The notes: generated by a model not told the origin, from the letters alone. A stretch of DNA of 54,950 nt from Oscillatoriales cyanobacterium (GCA_011390955.1 JAABRM010000048.1:1-54950); one strand, 5' to 3'. Shown: positions 42,656 through 52,293, counted from the stretch's first letter. Program-made: numbers and translations.

Positions 42656-43757
42656 AGGGTTGAATCTTGCTGTCGTGTTCTCGTAGGGTTTGAATGCGGG
42701 TCAGTTGAGAGATGAAATACTGAGTCAGTAAAGTCGGTTGTTCGGCTTCCATAATGGCTCGCACCACGGCGACCCGTTCCGCACTGGCATCGAGCACATC
42801 ATTCAAATTATTCATATCAATGCCACCAATGGCAAACCAAGGAATTGTGGCATTCTCAGCGGCGTAGCGGACATATTCCAGACCCGCTGCGGTTTTCCCC
42901 ACTTTGGTGGGGGTTTCATAGACCGGGCCAACACCAATATAATCAGCCCCTTCCGCGATCGCCCGTTCCATTTCATCTGGGTTAGTGGTGGAACGACCGA
43001 CAATCCGACCAGGGCCTAATAATTGTCGGGCTACGGCGATGGGTAAATCGTCTTGTCCCAAGTGAACTCCGTCTGCGTCTACAGCCACCGCAATATCCAC
43101 TCGGTCATTGATCAAAAATAACGCACCATAATCATGGCAAATCTGGCGCAGTCTTGTGGCAATCCGGATCCGTTCGCCATCGGGCGAATACTTATCACGA
43201 TACTGCACTAAGGTCAGCCCACCGAGTAAAGCCGCTTCCACAACAGAAAATATCTTTTCCGTTGGGGAAGTGACTAAATAAAGGCGCGATCGCACTAACT
43301 TGAGATAACGCCGATACGCCAGCAAATTAGTTTCCAGGGTATAAACCCGATAGCGCATTTGCTTAAAAGTCCCGCCCATCTGCGGGTGGTAAAGCTTGCC
43401 GTATTCTTCCAGCACTCTGAGGGCTTCTTGTACCCGACCAAAGTTAACTTGGAGCAGTTGCTCAATGCCCAAGCGCTGTTCCTCTGCTGGATGACTCAGG
43501 GTAGTGCCTGGATCTTCCGGGGTATTTCTGGCCGCACGGATATCAGCGCTATGCCATTTGCCCAGTTCCTGGCGCAAATGCTTGCACTCACTGGCCATCT
43601 GAGCATGGTTCACCCCAAAGCGACACCATTCCTCAATGGTTCTCAAGCCTTCACGGGCCCGATCCAAGTTCGCATCTAAAATTCGACAGAGTGCTGGTTG
43701 CGCCATTAAAGGACTGATATTTGGCGATCGATCCAGTTCATTGGTTTGATTAACCAT
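42648..43757 (-). CDS. thiE: Thiamine-phosphate synthase with N-terminal extension domain
   Basis: About 369 residues from ATG 43757, preceded by a G-run; ATG 43784 is an alternative. The enzyme joins hydroxymethylpyrimidine diphosphate and thiazole phosphate. The N-terminal 140 residues (CRILDANLDRAREGLRTIEEW, HSADIRAARNTPEDPGT, RVQEALRVLEEYGKL) are the helical extension found on cyanobacterial ThiE. The catalytic barrel follows: LYLVTSP, LVQYRDK, LFLINDRVDIAVAVDADGVH, GRSTTNPDEM, YIGVGPVYETPTK, WFAIGGI. All expected. It overlaps thiS by 8 nt. I saw no TPP riboswitch upstream. Confidence 0.94.
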   Translation of the reverse strand: MVNQTNELDRSPNISPLMAQPALCRILDANLDRAREGLRTIEEWCRFGVNHAQMASECKHLRQELGKWHSADIRAARNTPEDPGTTLSHPAEEQRLGIEQLLQVNFGRVQEALRVLEEYGKLYHPQMGGTFKQMRYRVYTLETNLLAYRRYLKLVRSRLYLVTSPTEKIFSVVEAALLGGLTLVQYRDKYSPDGERIRIATRLRQICHDYGALFLINDRVDIAVAVDADGVHLGQDDLPIAVARQLLGPGRIVGRSTTNPDEMERAIAEGADYIGVGPVYETPTKVGKTAAGLEYVRYAAENATIPWFAIGGIDMNNLNDVLDASAERVAVVRAIMEAEQPTLLTQYFISQLTRIQTLREHDSKIQPYV

Positions 43758-44168
43758 CGGAACCCCCCCATGATGAAAGTTCATCTCTTAAGTTCATTGT
43801 TTACACTCTCGTCAAAAGCCTACATCAATGCCTACATCAATGCTTATATCAATGCTTATATCACTGGGCGATCCAATCCCTGTAGGCCAAGCGATCGCCC
43901 CTGTTTGAGATGCTGTAATTATTTTCTTTAGTCAAACGATTATCAATCTCAAAAAAATGCTATTTTTCAGCAGCAATTGACCAGATTGTAAAGGTTTGTA
44001 AAAAAAACTCATTAAAATATCAAAAGGATGAATCTTGGTTGATGATTTTGAATCATTATTGGGTGGGGCAGTATATCATAAGTTTCAAGGTTTTTTTAGC
44101 TTCGACTCAAATAAATCAGGATCGTGCTGGGGGATCGGTGTTTAAGACTTATCGGAGGAGGTAAAATT
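43758..44168. other. Divergent intergenic region with four 12-bp repeats
   Basis: About 400 nt between thiE and the beta-helix gene. A 12-bp array (CCTACATCAATG x2, CTTATATCAATG, CTTATATCACTG) occupies 43819-43866. Promoters of both genes should lie here. No THI element (TPP riboswitch) core was found near thiE. At the right end GGAGGAGG (44154-44161) is the ribosome binding site that fixes the next start. Confidence 0.6.
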
Positions 44169-45947
44169 GTGAGTTCAGTAAATAAAACTAAAAAGTCAAC
44201 CCGACTGACTGAGACGCTGATGTGTGGTGCGACTCGCTACCACTACGGGATTCCCGGTGCGATCGCGAAGGGAATCGGCCATCTATTACTGGCAACTGGT
44301 GTTTGCTTCGCTTTATCCCCTGAGTCAACTATGGCTCAAACCCCAACCGCACCAGAAGCCATGTCCAATATACTGGCCCAAGCGCCGTCAACCGCCAACC
44401 AGTTATATGTCAATCCCGATCGGGGAAGCGATCGCGAAGGGCTGGGAAGCCTTCAGTCACCCTACAAAACCATTACCCATGCCCTGCGGGTAGCCCAAGC
44501 CAACACCACCATTATCTTAGCCCCAGGCACCTACAGTGCCGAAACCGGGGAAACCTTTCCCTTAGAACTAAAACGCAACGTCACCCTATCGGGACTCCCA
44601 GAACGCAACGGTAGCGGCGTGGTCATCCAGGGTGGTGGCTCCTACATTAGTCGGACTGTCGCGGCGCAAAATGTCACCATGTTAGGGGCAGAAAAAGCCA
44701 CCCTAACGGGAGTCACCATCACCAATCCAAGTCGGCGGGGTTATGGCCTCTGGATTGAATCCACCAGTCCCACCATCACCAACAACACTTTTACTGGCAA
44801 CACCCAAGACGGAATCTTTGTCGCCGGTAACGCTGCCCCCGTGATTAGTGAGAATAATTTCGTCCAAAATGGCGCGAACGGGATGACCATCCACGGCACC
44901 GCTAAACCAGAAATTCGCGAAAACTCCTTTGAAAGAACTGGATTCGGGATTAACGTATTAGAAAACGCAGCCCCCGTATTAATTGGCAATCGCATCCGGT
45001 TTAACAAAGATGGCTTGATCGTCCAAGGATCCGCTCGACCTGTGTTGCGGAATAACTTAATTGAAGGATCGGAACGGGATGGCATTGTGGCCATTTCTAA
45101 CGCCTCACCTGACCTGGGTTATTCTGGGCAACCGGGGGGAAATATTTTCCGGAATAATCGCCAATATGACATTAATGGGGAAGCCGCCAAAGAAATTATT
45201 TCCGCTTTTGGCAATGAGATGACCGGCAATCGTACTGCCGGACGAATTGACCTCGCGGGGGTGGTCAATCCCGGATCTGCTCCGGCACCAGTGGCGCAAA
45301 CACCGCGACCGACCCCGACGCGACCGACCCCGACGCGACCGACTCAAACGCGACCGACTCCTGCCCCATTGCCCAATCGACCTAACTCTGGTCAAACTTC
45401 CGGTGCCGATTCATTTCCGCGTCCCACTCAAAACCCCAGACCAAATCCTCGACCCACAGGATCTGCCGCCCCATCGACACAAACCCCGATTCCTGTCCCC
45501 ACTCCCGAGCAACCGATTAATATTCCGGTTCCTCCTCCGAGAACCAGTAATGTACCGCCTGCCCCTTCCGGTTCTATTCCCAGTCCCGGAAATCGGGGCG
45601 ACAGTTTGCCCGTGTTATTGCCGGTGCCCAATGGCAATGCGCCGATTGGCAATGCGGGATCATCGTCACAACCTGTGGCGGCTAACGTGAATGCCTCTGG
45701 TGATGGACCACCAGTCCCGGCGAATCGCATTCAAATATTAGGTCTGCGTTATCGGGTGACTGTTGATGCGCCCACTGCGAGAGAACAAAACCGGGTGCGA
45801 TCGGTGGTTCCTGAAGCATTTCGGACTATCTTGAATGGTCGCACTGTGATGCAGGTGGGTGTTTTCAACAGTGCCGAAAATGCTAATCAAATAGTTGACA
45901 CCCTGAGTCGCAATGGGATGCGGGCGGAGATTCAGGAACTCGAATAA
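44169..45947 (+). CDS. Exported parallel beta-helix protein (DUF1565) with SPOR-like C-terminus
   Basis: About 592 residues. GTG 44169 is chosen because GGAGGAGG lies 7 nt upstream; the longer frame from 44124 contains that site. A signal peptide ends near MAQTP. DUF1565 begins LYVNPDRGSDREGLGSLQSPYKTITHAL, then repeats such as TITNNTFTGNTQDGIFVAGNAAPVIS form a right-handed beta-helix (about 90-370) like those of polysaccharide lyases. A long Pro/Thr/Arg-rich linker (PTPTRPTPTRPTQTRP) follows. The final 75 residues (RYRVTVDAPTAREQNRVR, VMQVGVFNSAENANQIVD) look like a SPOR domain that binds denuded peptidoglycan glycans. Probably a surface or wall-associated carbohydrate-binding protein; catalysis unproven. 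Confidence 0.9.
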   Translation: MSSVNKTKKSTRLTETLMCGATRYHYGIPGAIAKGIGHLLLATGVCFALSPESTMAQTPTAPEAMSNILAQAPSTANQLYVNPDRGSDREGLGSLQSPYKTITHALRVAQANTTIILAPGTYSAETGETFPLELKRNVTLSGLPERNGSGVVIQGGGSYISRTVAAQNVTMLGAEKATLTGVTITNPSRRGYGLWIESTSPTITNNTFTGNTQDGIFVAGNAAPVISENNFVQNGANGMTIHGTAKPEIRENSFERTGFGINVLENAAPVLIGNRIRFNKDGLIVQGSARPVLRNNLIEGSERDGIVAISNASPDLGYSGQPGGNIFRNNRQYDINGEAAKEIISAFGNEMTGNRTAGRIDLAGVVNPGSAPAPVAQTPRPTPTRPTPTRPTQTRPTPAPLPNRPNSGQTSGADSFPRPTQNPRPNPRPTGSAAPSTQTPIPVPTPEQPINIPVPPPRTSNVPPAPSGSIPSPGNRGDSLPVLLPVPNGNAPIGNAGSSSQPVAANVNASGDGPPVPANRIQILGLRYRVTVDAPTAREQNRVRSVVPEAFRTILNGRTVMQVGVFNSAENANQIVDTLSRNGMRAEIQELE

Positions 45948-45950
45948 GCA

Positions 45951-46098
45951 AATTCGTAGGGTGGGCAATTGCCCACCTTAATCATTTTTTCCGGTGAGCC
46001 AATTCGTAGGGTGGGCAATTGCCCACCTTAATCATTTTTTCCGGTGAGCCAATTCGTAGGGTGGGCAATTGCCCACCTTAATCATTTTTTCCGGTGAG
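45951..46098. repeat. Three exact 50-bp tandem repeats with GTAGGGTGGGC core
   Basis: Units at 45951-46000, 46001-46050 and 46051-46098 are identical except at the last two bases. Each contains the palindrome GGTGGGCAATTGCCCACC. Same period as the array at 49775, but different flanking text inside the unit. Confidence 0.97.
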
Positions 46099-46122
46099 AT
46101 TTACGGTGATATTTTTTATTAT

Positions 46123-46740
46123 TTAATCGGCGACGGCAAAAATTTCTTGAGCGGTTAACTTTAATTCAGGAAATGCGGCGGAAATAATCGGCTGGTCGCC
46201 GCGAAATTGTTGGACTTGATATTCCCCATCCACTAATTGATACACGGACAAAGTAGGCTGTTTGGGGTCGCCAATATATCGTTTGCCCCCTAATGCTAAA
46301 TAATCCACAATCCAGTATTCGGGTATTTCTAGGGCTTCATAATCAATTAATTTATAACCATAATCATCCCGCCAATTGGTACTGACTACTTCGATCGTCA
46401 GTTTGATGGTTTTCCCCTGAGTAATGGTGGAGCGTTTTTTCCAGAGGTTTTCATCGGCTAAAGCGGTTTGATCGAGGACAATCACATCGGGATTATACCC
46501 GGATTTATCTGTGTCTACGGGTTTAACGATCGCCTGTCGAGGAATGATATAAGGCAGTTGTAATTTGCGGATTTCGGCAAAGAGTTCACCAGCTAGAAAA
46601 CCGGCAACTTGTTCATGGGTTCCTGTAGGCTGCATTTCAAAAATTTCTCCATTGCGTAATTCATAACGACCGTATCCGTCTGGATATTGTTCAAAAAATT
46701 CTTCCAGTGTGATTAATTTTGGGAGAGTTTCTGCCAGCAT
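46123..46740 (-). CDS. Uma2-family putative endonuclease (DUF820)
   Basis: The protein has 205 residues from ATG 46740. The pattern is typical: LITLEEFFEQYPDGYGRYELRNGEI, GTHEQVAGFLAGELFAEI, PYIIPRQAIVKP, GYNPDVIVLDQ, LTIEVVSTNWRDDYGYKLIDYEALEIPEYWIVDYLALGG (split here: the acidic pair is Asp in NPDVIVLD and Glu in IEVVS) and ending LKLTAQEIF. The conserved Asp-Glu pair and Lys downstream fit a PD-(D/E)XK-like active site. It belongs to the more common Uma2 subgroup, unlike the gene at 6981. It directly follows the 50-bp repeat array. Role unknown. Confidence 0.9.
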   Translation of the reverse strand: MLAETLPKLITLEEFFEQYPDGYGRYELRNGEIFEMQPTGTHEQVAGFLAGELFAEIRKLQLPYIIPRQAIVKPVDTDKSGYNPDVIVLDQTALADENLWKKRSTITQGKTIKLTIEVVSTNWRDDYGYKLIDYEALEIPEYWIVDYLALGGKRYIGDPKQPTLSVYQLVDGEYQVQQFRGDQPIISAAFPELKLTAQEIFAVAD

Positions 46741-47190
46741 ATTGACCTCCGCTTAGGGGTTGACTGATTTTGTTAGTATTTTGTTGGTATTTGGTGATTT
46801 GTTATTTCATTTGTCGGAAATTCGTATCTATGGTTTAATTATATTGTATCACAAGTTTAATCAATTGGTTGATGAATCACAAATTATCAATTACAAAAAT
46901 CAGACGGGCGAGCATATTGAAGGTTTTTTTCTGGATTTTTTGGTTGGGAATGCCCACCCTATTCTATAAATGATTGATTTTTTTGTTTTTCTAGGATTTG
47001 GCTATAAAACGCGCAGGTAATTGAGAGATATTTTTTCCAATAATTAAGCGAAAATTATTCAAGTAAAAGAAAAGCATGACAATTTTGAGTCAATCAATTT
47101 ATAGATATAATGAAGCCCATTGAAGCAACCCTGAAGCTAAATTACGCTCCAGTCATTCGGCTTTTCTCTTACTTAAATAATGATGCGGAT
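46741..47190. other. Intergenic region without recognised features
   Basis: About 450 nt, AT-rich. A 69-codon plus-strand frame (46760-46969) reads through a decayed GTGGGCATTCCCACC element and looks non-coding. Left end should hold the Uma2 gene's promoter. Nothing else seen. Confidence 0.45.
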
Positions 47191-48333
47191 TTAGGCAGAT
47201 TTAATTTCCTGAATCACCCACTCAAATGTTTCAAAGATCCGCTGTAAAGCCGTTTCGTCTTGCAACGTAGACAAGCGAAAATTGGGTAAGCGGGTTTCGG
47301 TGGCATTCATGGGCAGGGCTAAACCGATCGCACTCATGCGCGATCGCAGTTCTAACCAGATTTCCCGCTCATCAAAGGGTGGCTGGGCAGCATAACTGCT
47401 AGAAGACATTAAAAATTCTCCCGAAATTCCCACCGTAAATAAAGTGGTAGATTTTCGACCTTTTTGGACAAATTTGGCGGCAAATCCGCCATAAGCATCA
47501 CCGCGACCCCAGTGAATTTCCACTTCGGGTTTTTGGCGAATCCAGTCATAAAGTTTTTTGGCCAATTCCGCCTCTTCTCGGCCTTGTCGTGCCTTAAATT
47601 CTTTAAAGAAAGAACTCTCATCCCACTGTCGTCTTTCCCGCGTGGTACTGGATTTTTTCTGTTGGGCACCGGCAGTTTGACCAATTAATCGGGGGACTAA
47701 AGTTCTTTGGCCATCTTCGCTGAGATACTGCTTAATTTCCAGCCCCAAAACTTCCGTAGGATCCATTTGTTCGTTGAGGAATTCTACCACTCTTCGCAGT
47801 TCCGGGGGAATTTCATCCGCCACAAAAACTAAGCGAAATTTGCCCGCTTGGAGATTGGTTTTTACTTGACTCCAAAATCCTTCTTCGTTGGCATCTTCAC
47901 CGAGAAACTCTTCAAATACTTGTTCTGGATCTCGACCGACTTCGCGGCAGTTGACTTCAAACTGGGTCACGATGGACTCAAAAGGCCAATAAATTAAAGC
48001 ATTGGCCGCATAGTCAAGCATCTGACCCAGCATTTTTTGCCGCATTTCTGCATCGCGACTGCGCTTCACTTCAACCAGTGTGGGAATGCCGTCTTGATCG
48101 AGAAATAAATGATCCAAGTTCCACCGATCTACCCCATCTTCTTCTGGGGCAATGGCTGATTCCCGATTAATCGATAACCAGCGTCTCGGAGTTGCGCGAT
48201 CGATTTGATCTCCCGCTAAAAGATTGGGGTATTTTTCCAATAAATCTTGGAGTTGCTCTTCTGATTCATAAGCTTTTTCTGTCATTTCCACTAGGCGATC
48301 GTCGTCGTCGATCAAATAAATTCCTCCACCCAT
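47191..48333 (-). CDS. PD-(D/E)XK-like nuclease-fold protein of unknown role
   Basis: About 380 residues from ATG 48333; AAGAGGA precedes it. The N-terminal half has the outline of a restriction-nuclease fold as in NucS/DUF91-like proteins: SEEQLQDLLEKYPNLLAGD (Glu in helix 1), then WNLDHLFLDQDGIPTLVEVKRSRD, which supplies the D...E-x-K triad, and RQKMLGQMLDYAANALIYW. The middle (KFRLVFVADEIPPELRRVVEFLN) is common in such proteins. A basic, Gln/Ser-rich linker separates a C-terminal domain (KKLYDWIRQKPEVEIHWGRG, LFTVGISGEFLMS) without known match. A stand-alone DNA-repair or defence nuclease is possible (inference). Confidence 0.82.
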   Translation of the reverse strand: MGGGIYLIDDDDRLVEMTEKAYESEEQLQDLLEKYPNLLAGDQIDRATPRRWLSINRESAIAPEEDGVDRWNLDHLFLDQDGIPTLVEVKRSRDAEMRQKMLGQMLDYAANALIYWPFESIVTQFEVNCREVGRDPEQVFEEFLGEDANEEGFWSQVKTNLQAGKFRLVFVADEIPPELRRVVEFLNEQMDPTEVLGLEIKQYLSEDGQRTLVPRLIGQTAGAQQKKSSTTRERRQWDESSFFKEFKARQGREEAELAKKLYDWIRQKPEVEIHWGRGDAYGGFAAKFVQKGRKSTTLFTVGISGEFLMSSSSYAAQPPFDEREIWLELRSRMSAIGLALPMNATETRLPNFRLSTLQDETALQRIFETFEWVIQEIKSA

Positions 48334-48494
48334 CAAAATGTCCTCTTGTTGATTAGTTTAATTAAGATTGCCTGATTGATTTCATGGTGCCAACCCATCA
48401 ATCATCATTAAAGATAGCGATCGGTGGGTCAGCATTTTCCACACTTAACATGATGATGTAATTTGGTGTAACTACCTCTGGTTAAGACCTCTGG

Positions 48495-49340
48495 TTAAGC
48501 GAGTTTGCCCGTAAATACCGGCGTTGCCGGCCCGGTCATGTAAATTCTTTCGTTAGATTCTGACCATTCAATGAGTAAAGGGCCACCGGGCAATTCAATG
48601 GTAGCCTTTCTCTCACACCGACCTGTGATGAATCCGGCCACCAGGGTGGCACAAGCCCCAGTCCCACAGGCGAGAGTAATTCCCGCCCCCCGTTCCCAGA
48701 CGCGCATTTTCAGGTAATCTGGTGCGATCGCTTGAACAAACTCGACGTTGGTGCGCTGGGGAAAAACGGGGTGATGCTCAAATTGTGGGCCGATGGTTTC
48801 TAGGGGAATTTCTGCTACATTATCCACAAAGGTAATACAGTGAGGATTGCCCATGTTGACGCAAGTCACCTTCCAAGTTCGACCGGCGACTTCTAAGGGT
48901 TGAAGGATCGTCCGACAGTCTTCTTCCATCAAGGTGGTGGGAATTTCTGCGGCGGTTAACCGGGGAACTCCCATGTCAACGGTGACTTGGCCATCGGCTT
49001 GGATTTGTGGGGTAATCATCCCGGCCAGAGTAGAAATCTGATAGGTCTGTGGGGTACGGCTTGGGGCGGCTAAATCCGCCAAAAACCGAGCTAAACAGCG
49101 GATGCCATTGCCGCACATTTCCGGTTCCGAACCATCGGAGTTGAAAATCCGCATTTTGTAATCGGCGTCTGGAGATGTGGCCGGTAGTGCAAAAATTACC
49201 CCATCGGCCCCAATCCCAAAATGGCGATCGCACAGTTGTACCGCTTGAACGTCCGTCAAAATGGGTTCACTTGATTGGCGATTATCAATCAAAATGAAGT
49301 CATTTCCTAACCCGTGGTATTTAGTAAACTCAATAGTCAT
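48495..49340 (-). CDS. dapF: Diaminopimelate epimerase
   Basis: The protein has 281 residues from ATG 49340. It interconverts LL- and meso-diaminopimelate for lysine and peptidoglycan synthesis. Both catalytic Cys are present: Cys76 in [14 protein letters not shown] and Cys225 in [14 protein letters not shown]. The start [14 protein letters not shown] and the motif [10 protein letters not shown] are typical, as is [11 protein letters not shown]. Everything expected is intact. Divergent from hfq, an arrangement I recall as conserved in cyanobacteria. Confidence 0.97.
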   Translation of the reverse strand: MTIEFTKYHGLGNDFILIDNRQSSEPILTDVQAVQLCDRHFGIGADGVIFALPATSPDADYKMRIFNSDGSEPEMCGNGIRCLARFLADLAAPSRTPQTYQISTLAGMITPQIQADGQVTVDMGVPRLTAAEIPTTLMEEDCRTILQPLEVAGRTWKVTCVNMGNPHCITFVDNVAEIPLETIGPQFEHHPVFPQRTNVEFVQAIAPDYLKMRVWERGAGITLACGTGACATLVAGFITGRCERKATIELPGGPLLIEWSESNERIYMTGPATPVFTGKLA

Positions 49341-49501
49341 AGCCTTGTTTATTCACGATATTACTGGTTGCCATATCAATAGCTAGTTTAAACAGGGAAT
49401 CAAGGGGGGTTAACCACCCTGAATACACCACAATCGATTCCGCGAGAGCGGACGCTCTTGCGAATCGCTTTCTCGTAAACATTCATTGGATCAATTTGAT
49501 T

Positions 49502-49714
49502 ATGCCTGAGTTTGATACCAGTCTCCCTAGCATTCGCCAAATCCAATCGTTGATCGCCGACAAAAAAGAGGTAGAACTCAAATTGGTGACAGACGATCTC
49601 TTGGTCGGCAAGATTTTTTGGCAAGATATGGAGTGCATCTGTATTCTGGATCACTACGATCAAAAAACCGTTGTTTGGCGACAAGCAATTGTGTATATGA
49701 AGCCGAAACCCTAG
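49502..49714 (+). CDS. hfq: Cyanobacterial Hfq (Sm-like RNA-chaperone homologue)
   Basis: The protein has 70 residues from ATG 49502; ribosome binding site weak. It reads LPSIRQIQSLIADKKEVELKL, then a Sm2-like end FWQDMECICILDHYDQKTVVWRQAIVYMKP. This is the diverged cyanobacterial Hfq: the LPSxRQxQxLI start and WQD are characteristic. In cyanobacteria it forms a hexamer that lacks the usual RNA-binding residues and is needed for type IV pili motility through binding PilB. Its place beside dapF supports the call. CIC and a long C-terminus are small differences. Confidence 0.88.
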   Translation: MPEFDTSLPSIRQIQSLIADKKEVELKLVTDDLLVGKIFWQDMECICILDHYDQKTVVWRQAIVYMKPKP

Positions 49715-49774
49715 ACCCGGATCGAGATCCGGGTATGGACTTCCGGGTATGGACTGAGGAGGCTCAAACTTCTT

Positions 49775-49974
49775 CTTCTGGGTTTAATCAGGTAAATTGG
49801 TGGGCAATGCCCACCCTACATCTACTTCTGGGTTTAATCAGGTAAATTGGTGGGCAATGCCCACCCTACATCTACTTCTGGGTTTAATCAGGTAAATTGG
49901 CGGGCAATGCCCACCCTACATCTACTTCTGGGTTTAATCAGGTAAATTGGCGGGCAATGCCCACCCTACATCTA
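49775..49974. repeat. Four 50-bp tandem repeats with GGTGGGCAATGCCCACC core
   Basis: Units begin at 49775, 49825, 49875 and 49925 with an exact 50-bp period. Units 1-2 have TTGGTGGGC and units 3-4 TTGGCGGGC. The last unit supplies the stop codon of the antiporter gene (CTA at 49972-49974). A single inverted copy lies on the far side of that gene. Confidence 0.97.
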
Positions 49975-52293
49975 CTCGAAAGATTCGTGCTTCAATGATT
50001 GACTGACTGATGTCACCATCAATCTTAGATTTTCAGTGGATATGGATACCGGGACAATCTGATCCTGAATTTGCTTCAGATCGGCTAATCGTCCACATAA
50101 CAGCAGAAGATCCTCTGATTGAATCGCCATATCGCCGTGAGGAAATTGGATGAAATGCCCCTCGCGGCGAATGGCAAATACTTGGATCTGATATTTTCGG
50201 CGCAGATCCAGTTTTGCCAGGGTTTCCCCTGCCATTGGACTGCCTAGTGGCACTCTTAACCATTGGCAAGACCGGCTTTCGCTCTCGACGGCAATTTCTC
50301 CCGATGCGAGTTGACTAAAGCTATTAATTTCTGCCGGTGTTCCGACTAATAAGAGGCGATCGCCCTCTAAGAGCAATGTCTCCCCATTGGGATAGTCGAT
50401 TTCTGCCCCCGAAGACCGGCGAATGGCCATCAAGCTGACCCCAGTCAGACGCCGCAAATCCGCTTCTTCCAAGGTCATGCCGATTAAGGGAGATGCTGCG
50501 GGCAAATCCAGCCATTTGCGATTCATGTCTTGGGTGGCGGCTTGAAGCTGTCGGGAAACTTTTGAGGCGCTTGGGGATGACCGTAAGCCTTCGTAATGAT
50601 GGCTGCGAATTTTGCCGATTTCTCGTTGAATGTCACTCAGGGAGAATCCCACGGTGAGCAACAAATGAGTGGATAATTCCAGGCTGACTTCAAATTCTGA
50701 CTGGACAACCTCACGGGCACCGAGTTGATAGAGGAGTTCAATATCTTCCTCTTGGTTGGCTTGGACGACGATATCCAAGTCGGGGGATAATTCTAAGGAA
50801 CGCTTCAGACATAGCCTGGTACTCATGGGATCCGGCAGGGCGATCGCCATTGCCTTAGCATGACTGACTCCCGCTGACTCCAGGACGTGCAAACTCGCGG
50901 CATTGCCATAAATATAAGGAATGCGTTCGCTGCGTAACTGTTGAATCACCGCTTCCGACAAATCAATCACCACCACGGGATAATTGTGGGCTTGCAACAA
51001 CTGCACCACCTTACGACCAACTCGCCCATAGCCACAAACCACCATCCGATTTTCTGGGAGCAACTCCTCCGATCGCCCCAAAGTAATTCCGGTTTGGTCG
51101 AAATAAGGCATGAACCAGGGGACTTTTTCCACCCAGTCCAGCAGTTTGGGCATTAACTTTAACAACAAAGGCGTCACCATCAAGGTGACAGCGGTTGTCC
51201 CTAAAACAAACAAATACACCGGACGGGACACCAGCCCCAAACCCAAAGCCCGCGCCGTCAGGACAAAAGAAAATTCCCCAATTTGGGCTAATCCTAAGCC
51301 CACTAACAACGCCGTTCTCAGGGAATAACCAAATACCAGGACTAATGGGGTGGTAATCAAAAATTTACCCACCAACACCAGGGCTACCAATCCTAAAATC
51401 AATTCCAGATGGTTCCACAGGAAGATCGGATCGATCAGCATTCCCACGGAGACAAAAAAGAGGGCGGCAAAAATATCTCGCAGGGGTTCAACATAAGTTA
51501 GGGTTTGATCTGCGTATTCCACCTCGGAAATCATCAAACCGGCCACAAAAGCGCCCATTTCGATGGAAAATCCCAGATGTTCCGTCAACAGGGCAATGCC
51601 CAAACACAAAACCACCACACCGAGCAAAAATAATTCGCGACTTTCGGTTTTAGCCAGTAAGCGCAACAAGCGGGGGACGATAAAAATGCCCGCCAGTACC
51701 GCCCCCCCCGCAAACAGGGCAATTCTGAGTAACGCCGTCAGTAGCGCCATGCCAATGGCTTCTGCCGGTTCGTCCAAAGCGGGTAATACCGCCAACATGA
51801 AACCCAAAGCGAGGTCTTGGACGACTAAAATCCCCAGCATGACTTGACCGTGGGGGGTTTCCGTCTCATTGCGTTCCATCAGGCACTTGAGCACCACCGC
51901 TGTGGAAGATAGGGAAAGAATGGCTCCCAGGAATACCCCTTGGGCTGGTTCCAAGACCCAGCCTAAGCCCAGGGAAATCAAGGTGGTGACGGCAATGGTT
52001 AAGCCAATTTGTAAGCTACCCCCACCGAGGGCGATCGCCTTTACCTTCCGCAGTTCGGCAAAGGAAAACTCAACTCCCAAAGCAAACAGTAGCAACGCCA
52101 CACCAAATTGAGCCAAGGTTTCCACTTGAATAAATTCTTTAATCCATCCCAGACTTGCCGGCCCAACGATCATCCCCGCTAAGAGATAACCTAATAATGG
52201 TGGTTGACGCAGCACAGACGCCAAAAGTCCACCGGCAGCGGCCACCGCTAAAACAGTTACAAGGTCAATAATGAGTCTAAAGTTTTCTGGCAC
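49972..52293 (-). CDS. KefB/KefC-type cation:proton antiporter with TrkA-N and TrkA-C domains
   Basis: About 773 residues from GTG 52293. The open frame extends to 52401, but that part translates a repeat (VGNAHPT) and is unlikely to be real; no ribosome binding site is evident. The Na/H-exchanger domain has 12-13 helices (about 1-375): LRQPPLLGYLLAGMIVGPASL, FSFAELRKVKAIALGGG, ILSLSSTAVVLKCLMER. An RCK/TrkA-N domain follows (MVVCGYGRVGRKVVQLLQAH, NAASLHVLESAGVSHAKAM) and binds nucleotide. Two TrkA-C domains (about 600-680 and 690-760) complete it. It probably exchanges K+ or Na+ for H+ under redox or nucleotide control. The stop codon comes from a repeat unit, so the last residues may be recent. 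Confidence 0.93.
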   Translation of the reverse strand: MPENFRLIIDLVTVLAVAAAGGLLASVLRQPPLLGYLLAGMIVGPASLGWIKEFIQVETLAQFGVALLLFALGVEFSFAELRKVKAIALGGGSLQIGLTIAVTTLISLGLGWVLEPAQGVFLGAILSLSSTAVVLKCLMERNETETPHGQVMLGILVVQDLALGFMLAVLPALDEPAEAIGMALLTALLRIALFAGGAVLAGIFIVPRLLRLLAKTESRELFLLGVVVLCLGIALLTEHLGFSIEMGAFVAGLMISEVEYADQTLTYVEPLRDIFAALFFVSVGMLIDPIFLWNHLELILGLVALVLVGKFLITTPLVLVFGYSLRTALLVGLGLAQIGEFSFVLTARALGLGLVSRPVYLFVLGTTAVTLMVTPLLLKLMPKLLDWVEKVPWFMPYFDQTGITLGRSEELLPENRMVVCGYGRVGRKVVQLLQAHNYPVVVIDLSEAVIQQLRSERIPYIYGNAASLHVLESAGVSHAKAMAIALPDPMSTRLCLKRSLELSPDLDIVVQANQEEDIELLYQLGAREVVQSEFEVSLELSTHLLLTVGFSLSDIQREIGKIRSHHYEGLRSSPSASKVSRQLQAATQDMNRKWLDLPAASPLIGMTLEEADLRRLTGVSLMAIRRSSGAEIDYPNGETLLLEGDRLLLVGTPAEINSFSQLASGEIAVESESRSCQWLRVPLGSPMAGETLAKLDLRRKYQIQVFAIRREGHFIQFPHGDMAIQSEDLLLLCGRLADLKQIQDQIVPVSISTENLRLMVTSVSQSLKHESFE

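Noticed and set aside
43758-43900. TPP riboswitch upstream of thiE
   Set aside because: Expected because of thiE-thiS, but the conserved CTGAGA and ACCTGATC elements are absent near the start.
45105-45690. Arg/Ser-rich and Pro/Arg-rich frames over the linker of the beta-helix gene
   Set aside because: Shadow frames of the ACCCCGACGCGACCG repeat in the Pro/Thr linker.
46760-46969. 69-codon plus-strand frame ending VGNAHPIL
   Set aside because: The end is translation of a decayed GTGGGCATTGCCCACC element; no other support.
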